Source of the DNA: Nissolia schottii | Lineage: Eukaryota > Streptophyta > Magnoliopsida > Fabales > Fabaceae | Length of the DNA stretch: 64,000 bases | Assembly (NCBI GenBank): GCA_003254905.1 | Contig: QANU01068893.1 | Span: 111,750-175,749 of the forward strand | Reading direction: 5' to 3' | In this document: piece by piece, positions 12,183-27,953 of the stretch | Numbering within the stretch: position 1 is the first letter of the stretch | Layout: the number at the start of each line of letters is the position of its first letter | Notes under the pieces: generated by a model | Database searches by the model: none | What the model was told of the DNA's origin: nothing | What the model saw: only the letters and a program-made list of their open reading frames with translations | Program-made: the position numbers and the translations under genes

Positions 12183-14080
12183 ACTTTAAGTCATTAACAC
12201 ATTGGTCGGTTTTCAGTTTCTCTTGGGTATTATCTCTTTGTCTTTAATTATTAATTAATAAATGCTTACTTTATTTTTTTAATCATGATTGAACCACCAA
12301 CATATGAGTTTTATTATCAAGAATTTGGGCAATCTAATCCGACCCCACTATAGGCTTTTTAAGGGGATAGGAATCTCTTAACTAGAATTCTTTTATATTC
12401 TCAATATTCAAACTTAGATTTATGGATCACAGTTCGTAATACATTGACTAATGCACCTTGGTTAATATTAAATGTTTATTTATAACAATGTAGTAGTTTA
12501 ATTTTCAGTCTAAACTGCACAAATATATGGCTTTAAAAATCAAGAAAGTTAATTACGCATTTCATACCCAACATCACTTTTAGGCAAATCAATGTAGTAT
12601 TATGTTTCATAACAATAGGGTTAAAATTGAGTTGTTCCGAGTTTGCTGAAACTCATGCTACTTTTTAGTGAGTAAAGTCGAGTTCAATATCATTTAGAAA
12701 TGAGTCTAATTTTTTTAGCTTGGGTTGGACTCAACTCATCAAAGACTAATTAAACTTAAATTAACTCACAAGTCACTCAAATTTGATTCATAAGTTAACA
12801 ATGTAACCTTAATAATAACAATAAATCATGATTACATACATAACCAAAAAGGTGTTTGGACAAATGGTAAGCAATTTAATCACTAATTCTCCAAAAGTGC
12901 ACTTATTAAGAATGAGAGTAGTCGTTAATGTCTCATTCCCTAGAATTGCGTCAGCAATATTTTTTACAATTTTTAAATTTGACTCATTTAACGAATAAGT
13001 TGAAATTCTGAACTTAGATTCAATTCATGAACTCATGCTTTTGACTTATCGAGTTATTAATTTTTTTTATTAACCTTATCGAGTTATTATTGAAATGATT
13101 TATGAATTGTTTATGAAATGACTTGACTTACTACTAGTCCTACTTAGTAGGTCACATTTTTTTTCTTCAAAATCGTGCATTTAAATTTGAATTATATCGT
13201 TTATTGAGAGTTAATCGTTTAAGTGACACTTCCTTTAATCCAGTAGTAATAAATAATTTAAAGTAATTGTGTTTGACTTTTATTGATAGATATGTAATGT
13301 GTTGAAATCAAAAATATATTTATTTTTAAAAAAATTGAATTAAATCATTTATATTTACAATTTTTTTAGAAAACATTTTTTTTAATATTTAATTACCAAA
13401 TATGCACCTAATGTTTGAGAAAGAGAGTTGTCACTAGGGAACGGTTTGTCCGCTTTACCATGGGCGCTGGGCGGTATTACGGTGTGCTGTGTGTATCTTA
13501 TGAAAAATAGTACAGCACTGAATCCCTTTACCTATATTTTGAATTTTTCGCCGTAGAAACTTTATAGCTCCTTTTATTAATCAATATTTTTTGTGTTACG
13601 TTACAATTCTTTCATTTAGCAAAGACCTTGTTTACCCTAAAAAAGAATAACAAGGACTTCACTTTTGTTTTGTTATCAAAGAATGAACTTACTGTTGCTA
13701 GATATTTTCGATTAGTGAATGTTCAACCGAGAAAAATATAGTAATATAGTAATAGAAAAACGGTGGTGATTGGTGACTTTGAGGGGACTATACTATGATA
13801 AGAAAATATTTGAGTCACACCTTATAAATTTACAAATTAATTTATTTACTTTAATAAATAATATTTAGCATTTTTTAATTTTATTTTTAAAAATATAGTA
13901 TTATTCTAAAGTGAATATATTAATTTATACATTGATAAATAAAGTCTATCACGACAAGAAAAGCCGTAAGCGGATGCACCGTCCCATCCCCATGAAAAAT
14001 GAGAAGGTGTTGTACACGCGCTCAGATGGAATCGTAAATCAGATGCACCCGCCATACATATAAATATCGATGATGATAAC
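12183..14080. other. AT-rich intergenic DNA between PFD6 and FKF1
   Basis: No gene is seen. Around 12640-13140 words such as GAGTTGGACTCAACTCATC and GACTTATCGAGTTATT recur in both orientations, suggesting a decayed non-autonomous transposon, but its ends cannot be fixed. The remainder is AT-rich without clear structure. Confidence 0.45.
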
Positions 14081-14345
14081 TATCTTCTACTTCTACTACT
14101 ATAATGCATCATGTGCTTGGTTGAAGATATATATATTAGTACGCGCCAACCAACCAAACTAGCAATAAAAATATCTTGGGCTTCCACCTCTCCTATGCTT
14201 ATGACGTGGCAGCTTTATGGTGGGAATTCCCCTCCGTCCCCCCAGATATTTTCCCATCAAAATATCATAGGGACTAGTGTCACCCACGTTGACTCCACTC
14301 TTCCTATTAATTACCCCTTACTTCCCTACTATATTACAAAATGCC
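14081..14345 (+). promoter_or_regulatory. FKF1 upstream control region with two evening elements
   Basis: Two exact evening elements (AAAATATCT) are present: forward at 14168-14176 and reversed (AGATATTTT) at 14244-14252, with a near match AAAATATCA at 14259-14267. Between them is GACGTGGC (14203-14210), a G-box-like ACGT core. The segment is less AT-rich than its surroundings. Arabidopsis FKF1 is clock-controlled with an afternoon peak, and evening elements are bound by CCA1/LHY/RVE factors. Here they lie about 780-870 bp before the start codon. Function is inferred from motif and position. Confidence 0.7.
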
Positions 14346-14389
14346 ACCCCTTTCGTTCTCTACGTTCGAAAGAAATATTTTTAGACTAA

Positions 14390-14615
14390 ATATTTAAATT
14401 TGTCATTAGATTTATCAATATCAACACATTCATATTAAATTATAAATATATTTATATTAATCTCTAAAATTATTAAAAATTAATTAATTAATTTAACATT
14501 AATTAAATTAATATTTTAAATAATTAATTTAACTAATTTTTAATAATTTAAGGTTAATTTAATTATTTTCATAACTTAATGATAAATTTAATTGGAACTA
14601 AAATTTACTTAGATA
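14390..14615. mobile_element. Foldback MITE-like element upstream of FKF1
   Basis: Strong self-complementarity: AAATTATTAAAAATT near 14465 pairs with AATTTTTAATAATTT near 14536, and outer words AAATTTGTCATTAG and the complement of AAATTTATCATTAAG extend the pairing. The interior is A and T only. It separates the evening-element region from the FKF1 leader. No target duplication was identified. Confidence 0.5.
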
Positions 14616-14982
14616 AATTTAAAGATTTTGCTAATAATTTATTAAGGAGAAATCTTTCATTAAAAATACAAAATACTTAAAATTTTAATATAATGAATAC
14701 ATTTTCATTATTAACTTCTTAATAAGGTATATGTAGGTTGATGAAACATATGTTACATATATATTATCAATCATTAATTTGTTTTTTCTTATTTTTTAAA
14801 CACTAGTCAAATTTAATGATCGAAAATGTTCATGAATCATTACACATTAAATGTATTTGAGGTACAGGCAAGCATTTCGCAATTTGAAGCTTGTTACAGG
14901 GGTATTTATGTCAGACGAGCCCAACATGCTTAATTCCTCGTTATTATTGTCAGAGAAGAGAGAGGAGAGAGGAGAGAATTGA

Positions 14983-17733
<2,751 letters not shown>

Positions 17734-18643
17734 CCAGTTTGGCAAAACTGAATGCATAGAGCCAAATCTTCAAGACAGAGTTTTGTTTACTGAAAGGGTT
17801 TTCGTTGGTTTTTTCCTTTCTGCCTTATGCAGTTTGGTTTTATTTGTGAACTATTTTATGACTTTTGTATGGCGTGTGTATTTCCCACTGTTTTTGAATG
17901 ATATATATGACACCCTCCGGCTCCTATACTTGTCTACAACACAGTCTACAACACTGGGGAACCTCTGTATATCAAGGAGTTCTTGCTTCTTTACCTTGTA
18001 CAAATAGTTTTTACATGATTTATTCTTTTATTAATTCTGATCCAGTCTAACTTGAATATTTACAACGTGGCAAATACAGAAGGATATGGATTCTCTAAGC
18101 TGCTCACTTTAAAAGTTAAATTGGACATGTGAGCACTAGCAGTTAGTTATTCAAAGAGAAATTATAATTTTTTTTATTGAAATTGTTTAATAGATAATTA
18201 TTTATATTTGTTCTCGCTATTTATTACTTTTTAAAAGTTAAATACTTTTTAAGAGTTAAGATGTGTTCGCACCTCTAAAACAGTCTTGCTAAAAAAATAA
18301 GAGATAGATAAGCGCGTTTCACTACTTAAATGGGAAAATAAAATTTCATTAATAATCATTATGGTCGAAAATAGATAAGCACGCTTGGCTACTTAAATGG
18401 AAAAATCAAATTTCGTCAATAATCATAAGGGTCGAAAAATGCAACCACATTAACTAACTCTCTGTTTTATAAGATCACACCGTAGAACTCAGGCTTTATA
18501 CACGCAAAAGAATTATATGCAAGTGCAAATACTTCTTGTTGAACCGTAGGCTTCTGAGTTTGAGTATCAATAAAAAATCAAAAACAATAAAATCTATGGC
18601 AAATCCTCCCGTAACATCAGTAGCAAAAAATGTGAGATCTTCA
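17734..18643. other. Convergent intergenic space between FKF1 and DRP1
   Basis: FKF1 and the dynamin gene end towards each other here, so both 3' UTRs fall in this stretch. AATGATATATATGAC and TTATTCTTTTATTAATTC are AT-rich candidates for polyadenylation regions. No other gene is seen. A 67-bp tandem duplication lies in the middle. Confidence 0.6.
18304..18437. repeat. 67-bp tandem duplication
   Basis: Two adjacent units beginning ATAGATAAGC at 18304 and 18371 are about 85 percent identical by eye. Each contains CTACTTAAATGG and ends GGTCGAAA. Divergence between units suggests an old local duplication in non-coding DNA. Confidence 0.85.
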
Positions 18644-21600
18644 TTATTTCCAGGCCACGGAATCAATATCGTCCCTGGCTTGCTTGTATAATTCAAGCCT
18701 TTTAGCAATTTGTGTTCTCTTCTCCATAAGGGCTGGGTCTTCATCCAACATGGCGCCCAATTTCTCCTTCTGCATAATACACCACACAATTTGTTATAAT
18801 CTCTTATCATATAGCTATGCTTTCATCAAAGATGGGGTGCTTCTTGTCCAATATATATATATATATATAACCATATACCTCCTTCTTCCCAACTTGAACA
18901 TAAAAGTGGTTAAGCAATGATCTTTTCGCCTCTCTGACTTGACAATAAACCACGGCCTTTGGTATAGTATTCTTAAGCGTATCCATAACCATGTTGATAT
19001 AGGCATTAACATTTGATCCTGAAACAAGGAGCATAGTATATGATATGACAGTTAACTTCACCTTCAAAACGAGAGGTGAAAGAAAATATATGGGAGAAAA
19101 GCGAGAAATGTGTTTCTTAATCATTTTTCAAATACTTTAATCCAACATATTTTAGCTAGGCTTGTGTGTTGTATGAAAAATGAAAACCTGTTTTTATAAT
19201 ATGGAGATGTTCAAACATGAAGATATCTCTCCAAAATTGATTCCAAACATAAAATAGGTTGTCCATTTTATAAACTATTTATTAAAAATATATTATTAAT
19301 GTGAAAATATAGAGAAGGCTAATGGAAAACTGCGTACCAATCTTCCGGAGGTGATTGTCACTGAAATTCTCAATGTTGGGAGGGGGAGCATTCCGACTAT
19401 TTGGATTTGGCGCATTTGGATTCTTTTGATCTGGTTCAAGATTAATCTTCCTGAAAAATTCTACTGTTAGATAGCTAGACTCCATATCAACCAATCGTAT
19501 AACCGTCTTCCTGCTTTCTTCTCGGAATTTTTCCAAAGATTCATTTGCAGCTGTCGCTATATCATTTGAAAGTGTGGGAAATCTTTTTAATTCCTGCATG
19601 CCATGAAAATAGCAAAACCTGTAAGTTCCACTCACTTATAAAAATTCACCTTAATTCGCGTCAAAGCCCTAAAGGGACTGTTTGAGGTACTGTTCGCTGA
19701 TCTGGAACAGCACCTGATACCAGTTGTTTAGTACTGATATATAAAATAACACTTGAACAATCACTTTTTTTTCTCAGCAGCAAAACGAACACTGTTAGCT
19801 AACTCTGACACAGACAAATTAAATACGAAATTGGAACTGCTCATCCAACTTGCATGTGAATACTTGAAAATCCTGAATTGTTTGAACGAGTTATATCAAC
19901 TTAAAACATTTCTTACCTCAGTTTCTGCAATTGACTTCCGTACAAGTTCCTTCAAAACAAAGTGGACCTGAAGCATAGAGAGAGCATGAAATTTATAGAC
20001 AAAAATAACATAACATCACTCAGCAATTTTGTGGATGAGAAAAACAAAAACAAACCATTATTTCAAAACCTAGATGAGAAAAACCATTATTTCATTATTT
20101 GTGGAGTAGCAAAGAGAAAAGGACAAAAAAAAAGACACAGGATAAAGTTAAAGCCTGCTAGAAAGATTTATGAAGAAAGCTACTTTCACAGTAATGGTTT
20201 TTGGAATTGAAGGCAACGGGGATCCAGCTTGGGAAATGATCTTTGACAAGAAAAAGAGGTATAGAAAAAATAAAGAATTCGGCAGCAGGACTTTATAGCA
20301 TATAATTTTGGCGATAACAATGGTCCAGGTTTGGGTTGTAATGGTGAAAAAGGAGGGGAAACTATAAAGGCACTCAGAACAGATGGGATCGGATGGTCAT
20401 AAATAGAACAATATGATAAACCATCTGTCACGACCAAGATAGATAAGATGCAACACTTGCACTGCAGTGTGATAAAGCATTCTTTTGATAAGAATAGAAA
20501 GCAATATGGTATAAGTGAAGGTCGTCTGCACACTAAAGTCATATCAATGTGGTAATCCGTAATCCCATCACGTATTACAAGAGATCAACAAACATAATGC
20601 ATTAACATTAGCCGCACGGAAACAGACTATTAAAAATTATAATAAAAGTCAAGAAGATTACAGCATCAACAGAGGCTTCCGCTGGACCTTTGAAATAGCC
20701 AATAGACCCATCAATGAGTCTTCTATAACCCTGCTCTGGAGCAATCAGATGTGGCTGATACCCATCAGCTTCAGTGACAACTCTCTGGACATTTTTCAAG
20801 GAGAGATGCCGATCAAAGGGGAGCTTCTTTAAAGCAGCTGGTAACTGGTTATCAAAAACTCCATATATCCGGTCCCCACCAGGACGTCTGTAATAACAGT
20901 TGGTTACTAAAACAAATTAATTCCCAGAAAAAGTTAACACTATAAGGGGGAATAAATTAGTCTCATAAAATGCATTCTGTTTTGAAAGGAAGCAATGGTA
21001 TTTTATAAACTAAGGCTAAAACTTATAGCACTTACCCTCCATCTAGGTGTTCCTTAAATACTTTGTCAAATGCACGGCACATCTCTAAAATAGTATATAG
21101 TTGGGCCTGCAAAAGCAAGTAAAACAACTTAGTACAGGCAGAACTCAGTGATTTCAAGTTTCCAATCAAATAAAATTCATTTCAGCATAGGTCTCAGTTC
21201 TGACCCCTGAGTCCACAGCAATCGGTCTCCCGATGCGATCCAACTCTGCATTAAGCTCGTCTATCGTCTTATTTATTAAGGCAATGATACTAGGTATCTT
21301 CTGTCTGATAACTTGCTCCAAATGCTTAAGTCATTAAAAAAAGGAAAGAAAATTACTCATCGTAGGATGAACAGAGGTCCATTGAAGAATAGTAAAGGAA
21401 TCAAAATGTTACAGAAAGAAACTTAAAGAAAATAGAAAAGACTAACGAGAATACCTGAGATAGAAGCTTAGCAAGATATTCTGCACCCATTTTATGTGCC
21501 AAATGTCCATATTCAGGACTTGTCTCAAAATATTCACGCTCCTTCTTACGAGCAATAATCATATCAACATTTCTATTGATATCAGCTTGTGAACGGTTCA

Positions 21601-24600
21601 CAATTCCAACCCATGGATGCTGCAGCCTGTATTGCCTTCCCTCTAGAACCTTCAAGATTCACATAAAGAACATCCATCATGTTATACTCAATATTAAACT
21701 GCAAGTTCCGACTATAACATCCAAATTAGTTTAAGTTATTGAACACCAAAACAGAAGATAGTCAAGCAGTTGTTAGAGAAATCATACATCAACGGCATTA
21801 GTTCCTTTATCCATAAGATCAAGTTTTGTAACCACTCCAAATGTTCGTTCACCTGAAATAGAAGAAATTTTTATTCTAAATAAATGCAGTTTAAAACATA
21901 AAGAGAAAGAAAAAATTCAATCGAATGTCTTCCAACATAAACCAGCCATACCTGAAGGGTCAACTTCTTTTGCAATTTTTATAGCATCTGAAGTGGCAAT
22001 ATCTTGATTTGCAGGAGAGATGGCTAAGATAATGCAATTTGGCTTCACAATCAAGTAACTTGATTAGAAAGTTTATGAGATGTTGAGAAGGTAAATGATA
22101 AGAATCAACGTAGACACTGAATTTGGGAAATCATATTAGAAAGCTAGCTCAGTGTGCTTAAAATGAGATAAGCATAGGGAGAACTACTAAAAACAGTTTC
22201 AATTTCCATTGACAGAGGAACTGGGTACTTTTTAAATCCTTCAATTACATCATCCTGTTTCTTCAATTACTTTTCAAATTCAAACATCAAAATCCAAGCT
22301 GGTCAGTATCATCTAGACAAATGGAGATCAGGTTAAAAATGATGTTATTGCAGATTATGGACAAATTGTGATGACAAGTGGCATATTTTTGTGGAGAATG
22401 CATCCACACTTTCTCCATTAACTGAGAGAACAGCATAGATATCTAGCATATGATTACACAAATTAAAAGATTGATTACCAGAAATGGTGTGTTGTATGAG
22501 AGGGGTTTACATTGTATGGAATCAGTCTTTCTCCGTTAATGTCTTTGATTTAGTTATTTATATCATGCTTGCTTAAAAAGATTTTTAATTGTCCCTGACT
22601 ACTGCATTCTTTTCTTTATATTGAGAGTGTAATTTACCTTCTCAACATAAGAACGGACCATGTTTTCAATATCTTGAACAATAGTCTCTGATTGCCCCTC
22701 TGTGAAAGAAGCCAAAATTTTCTTATACATCAGATATTCTCATGTTCTAAGAATACCACTCAATTTGTATAAAAGTACTAGGAAATATGTTAAGATTTAC
22801 CTACTGCAACCTTTGTCAACCCAGGAAGATCAATGAGGGTTAAGTTTACAACTGCAGAAAATGCCACACAAAATCATCATATATCTCAAATCAAGTAGTC
22901 ACATGGAAAGAGGGCAATAGAAGTGAAGATATGTCTCTCATATTACCAACAAGGAGGGTGTGTATTAAAAGAGAAACCTAAGATTCTCCAGCCAACAGAT
23001 ATAAATTATGGTTCCCAAAATCTTATAAGCTGCAAGAGCAGCAGAGTTCAAAAACATTCACAGGAATAAAATTTACTATGCTGAAAAGAAATGAACTACA
23101 AACAATAACAAAGAATGATTTGAAGAAATCATTGTTTACATTTTTTTTTCTTTGATAGAAGAAATTTATTGACCAAAAAATCAGTTGTGCATTTGATGCG
23201 ATGAATATTGTTCAACATCCATCACGAAAGCAGTACCAAACAGAACCCTGTCAAGTTATATCATAATGTTCATTTGAAACAACACTGACAAGGTACATGC
23301 AGAAAAATTTTACAAATCAAACTACTTCCATCACTATCATTTGATAATGCAAATACATACCGTGTGGAGAATAAATACTGAGTTGAATTGGAATGTTAGA
23401 GATTTGCTTTGTCTTCCCAGTTATACGATCTGTTTCATCTGCAATTTCCTTCCTCACAGCAGCTGCATGGGCATAAAGGACCGTAACATGTCAAACTAGT
23501 TGGGAAGATACAACAGTGTTACTTGAAAACCTCACTGAACAACAATGGACACATAGAAAACATCATAAATCCCCATGCTAAAATAGGCCTTTACAGAGTT
23601 TAAATCTTATCCATAATCATAGCCTCCACTCTTCAAGGCATATAGTAAATACTATCAAAATGAACGACGGCATGAAGCTCAAGCTTGTCAGAAGTCAGGT
23701 GGGTTTTTGCTTAACATATCAAGCAGTCAAATTTTGCCACAAGTGGTTAAATTATCACCATTTATGGTCAGGATGAATTCTTCATTAAACTCAACAAAGT
23801 CTTCAGTTCAAGATCCTACATATTTCAGCATATTAATATTACAACCAAAATGAATTGAAGATTATACAAGCGGCTGTACATCATTTTTTTAAGCTAAACA
23901 CTATCATATATCGTGCTACAACAGAAAGAGGAAAATGTCTTTAGTTAGAAACTTCATTTACCGAAGTCAGTGAATCTCTTTCGTGGTAAGTGAAGAAACT
24001 CAGCATACTCCTGTTGCCCATCGTCTATCTTGTGAAGTTGCAGCACTAGTGGCCTCCTTGTAACAATACCTTACAAGTAAATGAGAAAGAGAACATATCA
24101 CTAAAGCCATTGACAAGAACCAAAATAATCATCACTACACTGCCATCAACTGAATAATCCACGACTAACTGTGACCACCTACTAGCATCTATTTACAGTG
24201 AAAGTTTCTCAGAAACGGCCACTTCAAGTTTTTCATAGTTTTCATACCCAATAAACAGTAACTGCTTTTCCATTTCACAGTTGAATTACATCACCTTTCC
24301 ATTACCAACTATATCAACTACATTGCTGAGATATCGACAAATTAAAAATCAAAGCAAAAAACAAAAAGAAAATCTAAGAGAGAAGAAAGCGAGGATTATA
24401 AGTTACCAGATCCACGAGGTAGAAAATCCCTTCCGACCACGCTTTCCAAGACTGAGGATTTCCCTGAGCTCTGTGATTTCCACAAAGATGAGAGAGAAAG
24501 TGAGAGTTGGAAGATGAGATCGGAAGAAGAGAAGAAAGAGAGTTGAAGGAGGAACGGTACCTGTCCTCCGACGACGGCGACGGAGGGAAGAGCCTCCCAG

Positions 24601-24692
24601 AGAGACATCCCCTCGCCGCCGTGATCGCCCAAAACCGTGCAGGCTCGTTGGATCTTGTTGATAAGACCGATCAAGCTCGTCATCGTCGCCAT
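18644..24692 (-). CDS. DRP1: Dynamin-related GTPase, DRP1 family
   Basis: Plant-specific dynamin acting at the cell plate and plasma membrane in cytokinesis and clathrin-mediated endocytosis. Sixteen exons, from 24692-24561 down to 18769-18644, all in frame, give 619 residues; others are 24470-24407, 24069-23962, 23462-23361, 22851-22801, 22699-22638, 22042-21952, 21852-21788, 21649-21455, 21324-21205, 21106-21036, 20887-20662, 19967-19917, 19593-19338 and 19018-18879. The GTPase domain has GQSSGKSS (43-50), DLPG (143-146) and TKLD (212-215). A middle domain follows ([24 protein letters not shown]) and a C-terminal GED ([31 protein letters not shown]...). There is no PH or proline-rich domain, as in DRP1. 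The start [26 protein letters not shown] is most like DRP1E; a [16 protein letters not shown] linker precedes the GED. Paralogue letter is not certain. Confidence 0.94.
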
Positions 24693-25875
24693 TTTCCTCG
24701 ATTCGAAAGAAGAAAAAGAAACAGCTCAGTGAGAAGAAGGGAGGGACGTGGATCTGAGGAATGTGAACGTGGGAATGGAAGAGAAGGTTCCTCTTCCTTC
24801 TTTCTTTCTTTCTTAGATCAAATCAAATCAACGAGTGAGAGATCAGATGCAGCAAAATGGAATGGAATGTGCATCCGATGAGATGGGAAAAAATACGAAG
24901 TACCAAACTCAAACGCAAAATGAACGAAGAAACCAAAACTCAAATTAAATGAATAAATATTTTAATGTAATAATAATAATATATAAAACGGTCGGTCCTT
25001 CTTCTATATTAGGGCAATGGAGAAAATGGTCACTTCACAACCTTACCGTTGCATGAGTAAAATGACAGGTTAGATCTATTGTCATTTTTCAACTTTGTTA
25101 TGACATTGACATTTGACATACATAATTCTGTTCTGGTTTTTTGTGTTCAAACTTCTAAAATAAACCCATTTTTTGAAGTGTGGATTTTAAATAATAAAAA
25201 AGGGGCGTACGAATTTATTTAACTACACTGTTGTTGGGCGTCATATTCTTAGCCTTTTTTTTTTTAACCTGTACTGCTATAAGTTAGGTTGATATATGCT
25301 CTTTTTTATCTTCAGTTATTGGCAAATTAATTAATGCCTTACTTGTGTGCATATTCTTTGCTTCGTTGCTTCTACCTTTTTGTTTGGGTGATAAAAGACA
25401 TGAACATAGGGGGTACTAGTCATCTACAATAATTTTAACCCATTTTCTTCGATTAATTAAATTCTTTGTGATAACCGCGCTTTCAGTAGTTAGCATTAAT
25501 TATTTACTATATAAGTTGATCACTAATCATCTTAAATTTGTATCTTCCACAGGGAAATCGCTTATAAAGTAAAGTGAGAAAATGATAAATTATTCACTTT
25601 TAAATTTTAGGTACTAATATATCGATTTACTAGTAAATAATTTTTTTTAAAATTTTTTGTATAAAAAGTCTCATTTTAGAAGTAAACTTGTAACTTACTT
25701 TTTGATAATGTCATTAATGGACACAGGTACTAATAATATAAATTAGTTTTGAGATATTTGACAATGCTATAAACTAGACACTTAAATCCCTAATTACCTT
25801 AAAATTAGAATTAGAGGCCAATGTTTATAACATTGTCTTAATGGCCAAAGTATCCATCAATGACCATCATCTTGA

Positions 25876-26003
25876 GAGTTTACTCTATTAAAGGAACTTA
25901 AACTTGTTATCTCACTAACTATCAGAATATGAAAAGCAGAGTTTACTCTATTTTATAGGATCTTAAACTAATTATTTCACCAACTATCAGAATATGAAAA
26001 ACA
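25876..26003. repeat. 63-bp tandem duplication
   Basis: Units start at 25876 and 25939 with GAGTTTACTCTATT and both contain CTTAAAC, a CAAACTATCAGAATATG-like ACTATCAGAATATGAAAA word and end near AGCAG or ACAG. Identity is high enough to be obvious by eye. Confidence 0.85.
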
Positions 26004-26149
26004 GTTTTCTTTGGTAAGGAAATGAAAAAGCAGTTAACTCAACTAAAATTAGTAATTGAACAATAAAACATATCTAAACGTAACTAATGGAATTAACACC
26101 ACCCAAAACATACCCTGCAAAGTACAACTATCCTTCTTATTAAAGCCAG

Positions 26150-26270
26150 AAGCCCATTAATCAAATGGCTAAACCTAAATTTATACAAATAATAAAAAGC
26201 AATCAGGCTCAGCTCGCCACAAATTAAAGGCCCATCGCAATCCAGTCCGGGCCAACAAAAGCCCATTTTC
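26150..26270 (+). promoter_or_regulatory. Site II (GGCCCA/AGCCCA) cluster upstream of mTERF4
   Basis: AGCCCATTAA at 26151-26160, AGGCCCATCG near 26228-26237, CCGGGCC near 26247 and AAGCCCATTTT near 26259 fall within about 110 bp, 150-280 bp before the start codon. Such motifs are frequent in plant nuclear genes for organelle gene expression. Role inferred from motif and position. Confidence 0.6.
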
Positions 26271-26426
26271 AACCCTCCTTCAATGATCGAATCTCCATTC
26301 AACGACAACCCCCCCCAAAAAAAAATTCCCCGCTCCATTTCCTCCTCAGCTCTGTTCAAAGTTGAAACCTTTCTTTCCACCACCTGCACCTTCACATTGC
26401 ATTGCACACTCACTTCAATCAAATCA

Positions 26427-27953
26427 ATGCTCACAAGAAGAAAATTCCTCAATTTGTTCTCAACCCAATTGTTTTCTCCTCACCAAATTAATGCAGTTTC
26501 TCTACCATCGCAATTTCCACCCCTGCCTTCTTCTAAGACTCTCAAAACCCTAAACCCTTTTAGGGTTTTGCTCCTGCACGCATGGAATTCAACACAGGCG
26601 TCGAAATTTCCGGAGTACGAGATGCCATCAGTGACGTGGGGCGTGATTCAAGGTCGCAAGGAGAAGCTGGTGTCGCGGGTGATCGTCTTCGATTACCTCA
26701 AGGGTTTGGGAATCATCCCCGACGAGTTGCAAGACCTCGAGCTCCCTTCAACCGTTGAGGTCATGAGGGAGCGCGTCGAGTTCCTCCAGAAATTAGGGTT
26801 AACCATCGACGACATCAACGATTACCCTCTGATGCTGGGTTGCAGCGTGAGGAAGAACATGATTCCCGTTTTGGGTTACTTGGAGAAAATTGGGATCCAA
26901 AGGTCCAAGCTTGGTGAATTCGTTAGGAGCTACCCGCAGGTTTTGCATGCCAGTGTGATTGTGGAGCTTGTCCCTGTTGTGAAGTTCCTCAGGGGGCTTG
27001 ATGTTGAGAGGGAGGACATTGGTTATGTGTTGCAGAAGTACCCTGAACTTCTAGGGTTCAAGCTTGAGGGCACTATGAGTACCTCAGTGGCTTACCTTGT
27101 TAGCATTGGTGTGAGTCCTAGGGATATTGGTCCCATGGTGACTCAGTATCCTTATCTTTTGGGGATGAGAGTTGGGACTGTGATAAAGCCTTTGGTTGAT
27201 TACTTGGTCTCTTTGGGGCTGCCAAAGAAGATTTTTGCTAGGATGTTGGAGAAGAGGGCCTATTTGCTTGGATATGATTTTGAAGAGACTGTCAAGCCAA
27301 ATGTGGATTGCTTGATCAGTTTTGGGATTAGGAGGGAGTGTTTGCCTTCGGTTATTGCTCAGTATCCTCAGATTCTTGGATTGCCGCTTAAGGCAAAGTT
27401 GTCTACGCAGCAGTACTTTTTCAGTTTGAAGCTTAAGATTGACCCAGAAGGGTTTGCAAGAGTGGTGGAGAGGATGCCACAGGTGATTAGCCTTCACCAG
27501 AATATGATCATGAAGCCGGTTGAGTTCCTCCTTGGGAGGTCGATACCGTCCCATGATGTGGCTTCCATGATAGTCAAGTGTCCTCAGTTAGTAGTACTGA
27601 GAGTTGAGCTCATGAAAAACTCTTTTTACTTCTCCAAGAGTGAGATGGGGAGGCCACTGAAAGAGCTTGTGGAGTTCCCTGAATACTTCACTTACAGTTT
27701 GGAGTCCAGGGTCAAACCGAGATACCAGCGGCTAAAGAGCAAAGGGATAAGGTCTTCCTTGAATTGGATGCTGAATTGTAGTGACCAAAGATTTGAAGAG
27801 AGGTTTCAGGGTAATTACATTGAGACTGAGAGTATTGGTCCTTCATTCTGTATGGGTGGGAAATTAGAGTTGCCAGGGAATGCCATGGTATCAGATGAGG
27901 AAGAGGAGAGTGATGATGATGAAGTAATATATAGAAGAACGGTTTCTCTTTAG
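26427..27953 (+). CDS. MTERF4: Organellar mTERF protein, RUG2/BSM/mTERF4 type
   Basis: Nuclear-encoded mitochondrial-transcription-termination-factor-family protein; the Arabidopsis orthologue RUG2/BSM acts in chloroplast (and reportedly mitochondrial) RNA metabolism. Single exon. From MLTRRKFLNLFSTQLF the product is 508 residues. That start gives a basic, Ser-rich, acid-poor organelle presequence, so I prefer it to the in-frame ATG at 26283, which would add 48 residues. The mature part begins near GVIQGRKEKL and contains a row of about nine mTERF repeats, seen as recurring YP.LLG/YPQ.L motifs: YPLMLGCSVRKN, YPQVLHASV, YPELLGFKLE, YPYLLGMRVG, YPQILGLPLK. The tail is acidic (SDEEEESDDDE) ending YRRTVSL. 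It matches RUG2 throughout. It is convergent with MAP70. Confidence 0.95.
   Translation: MLTRRKFLNLFSTQLFSPHQINAVSLPSQFPPLPSSKTLKTLNPFRVLLLHAWNSTQASKFPEYEMPSVTWGVIQGRKEKLVSRVIVFDYLKGLGIIPDELQDLELPSTVEVMRERVEFLQKLGLTIDDINDYPLMLGCSVRKNMIPVLGYLEKIGIQRSKLGEFVRSYPQVLHASVIVELVPVVKFLRGLDVEREDIGYVLQKYPELLGFKLEGTMSTSVAYLVSIGVSPRDIGPMVTQYPYLLGMRVGTVIKPLVDYLVSLGLPKKIFARMLEKRAYLLGYDFEETVKPNVDCLISFGIRRECLPSVIAQYPQILGLPLKAKLSTQQYFFSLKLKIDPEGFARVVERMPQVISLHQNMIMKPVEFLLGRSIPSHDVASMIVKCPQLVVLRVELMKNSFYFSKSEMGRPLKELVEFPEYFTYSLESRVKPRYQRLKSKGIRSSLNWMLNCSDQRFEERFQGNYIETESIGPSFCMGGKLELPGNAMVSDEEEESDDDEVIYRRTVSL

Larger units (their letters stand above)
24693..26426. other. Divergent intergenic region, DRP1 and mTERF4
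   Basis: Both neighbouring genes start outward from here, so it holds both promoters. Near DRP1 there is a purine-rich leader and CTTCCTTCTTTCTTTCTTTC. The centre is AT-rich with a 63-bp tandem duplication; the mTERF4 side has site II motifs. No other gene is seen. Confidence 0.6.

Noticed and set aside
27084-27554. 156-codon minus-strand frame within mTERF4
   Set aside because: Antisense shadow of an intact, conserved single-exon gene.
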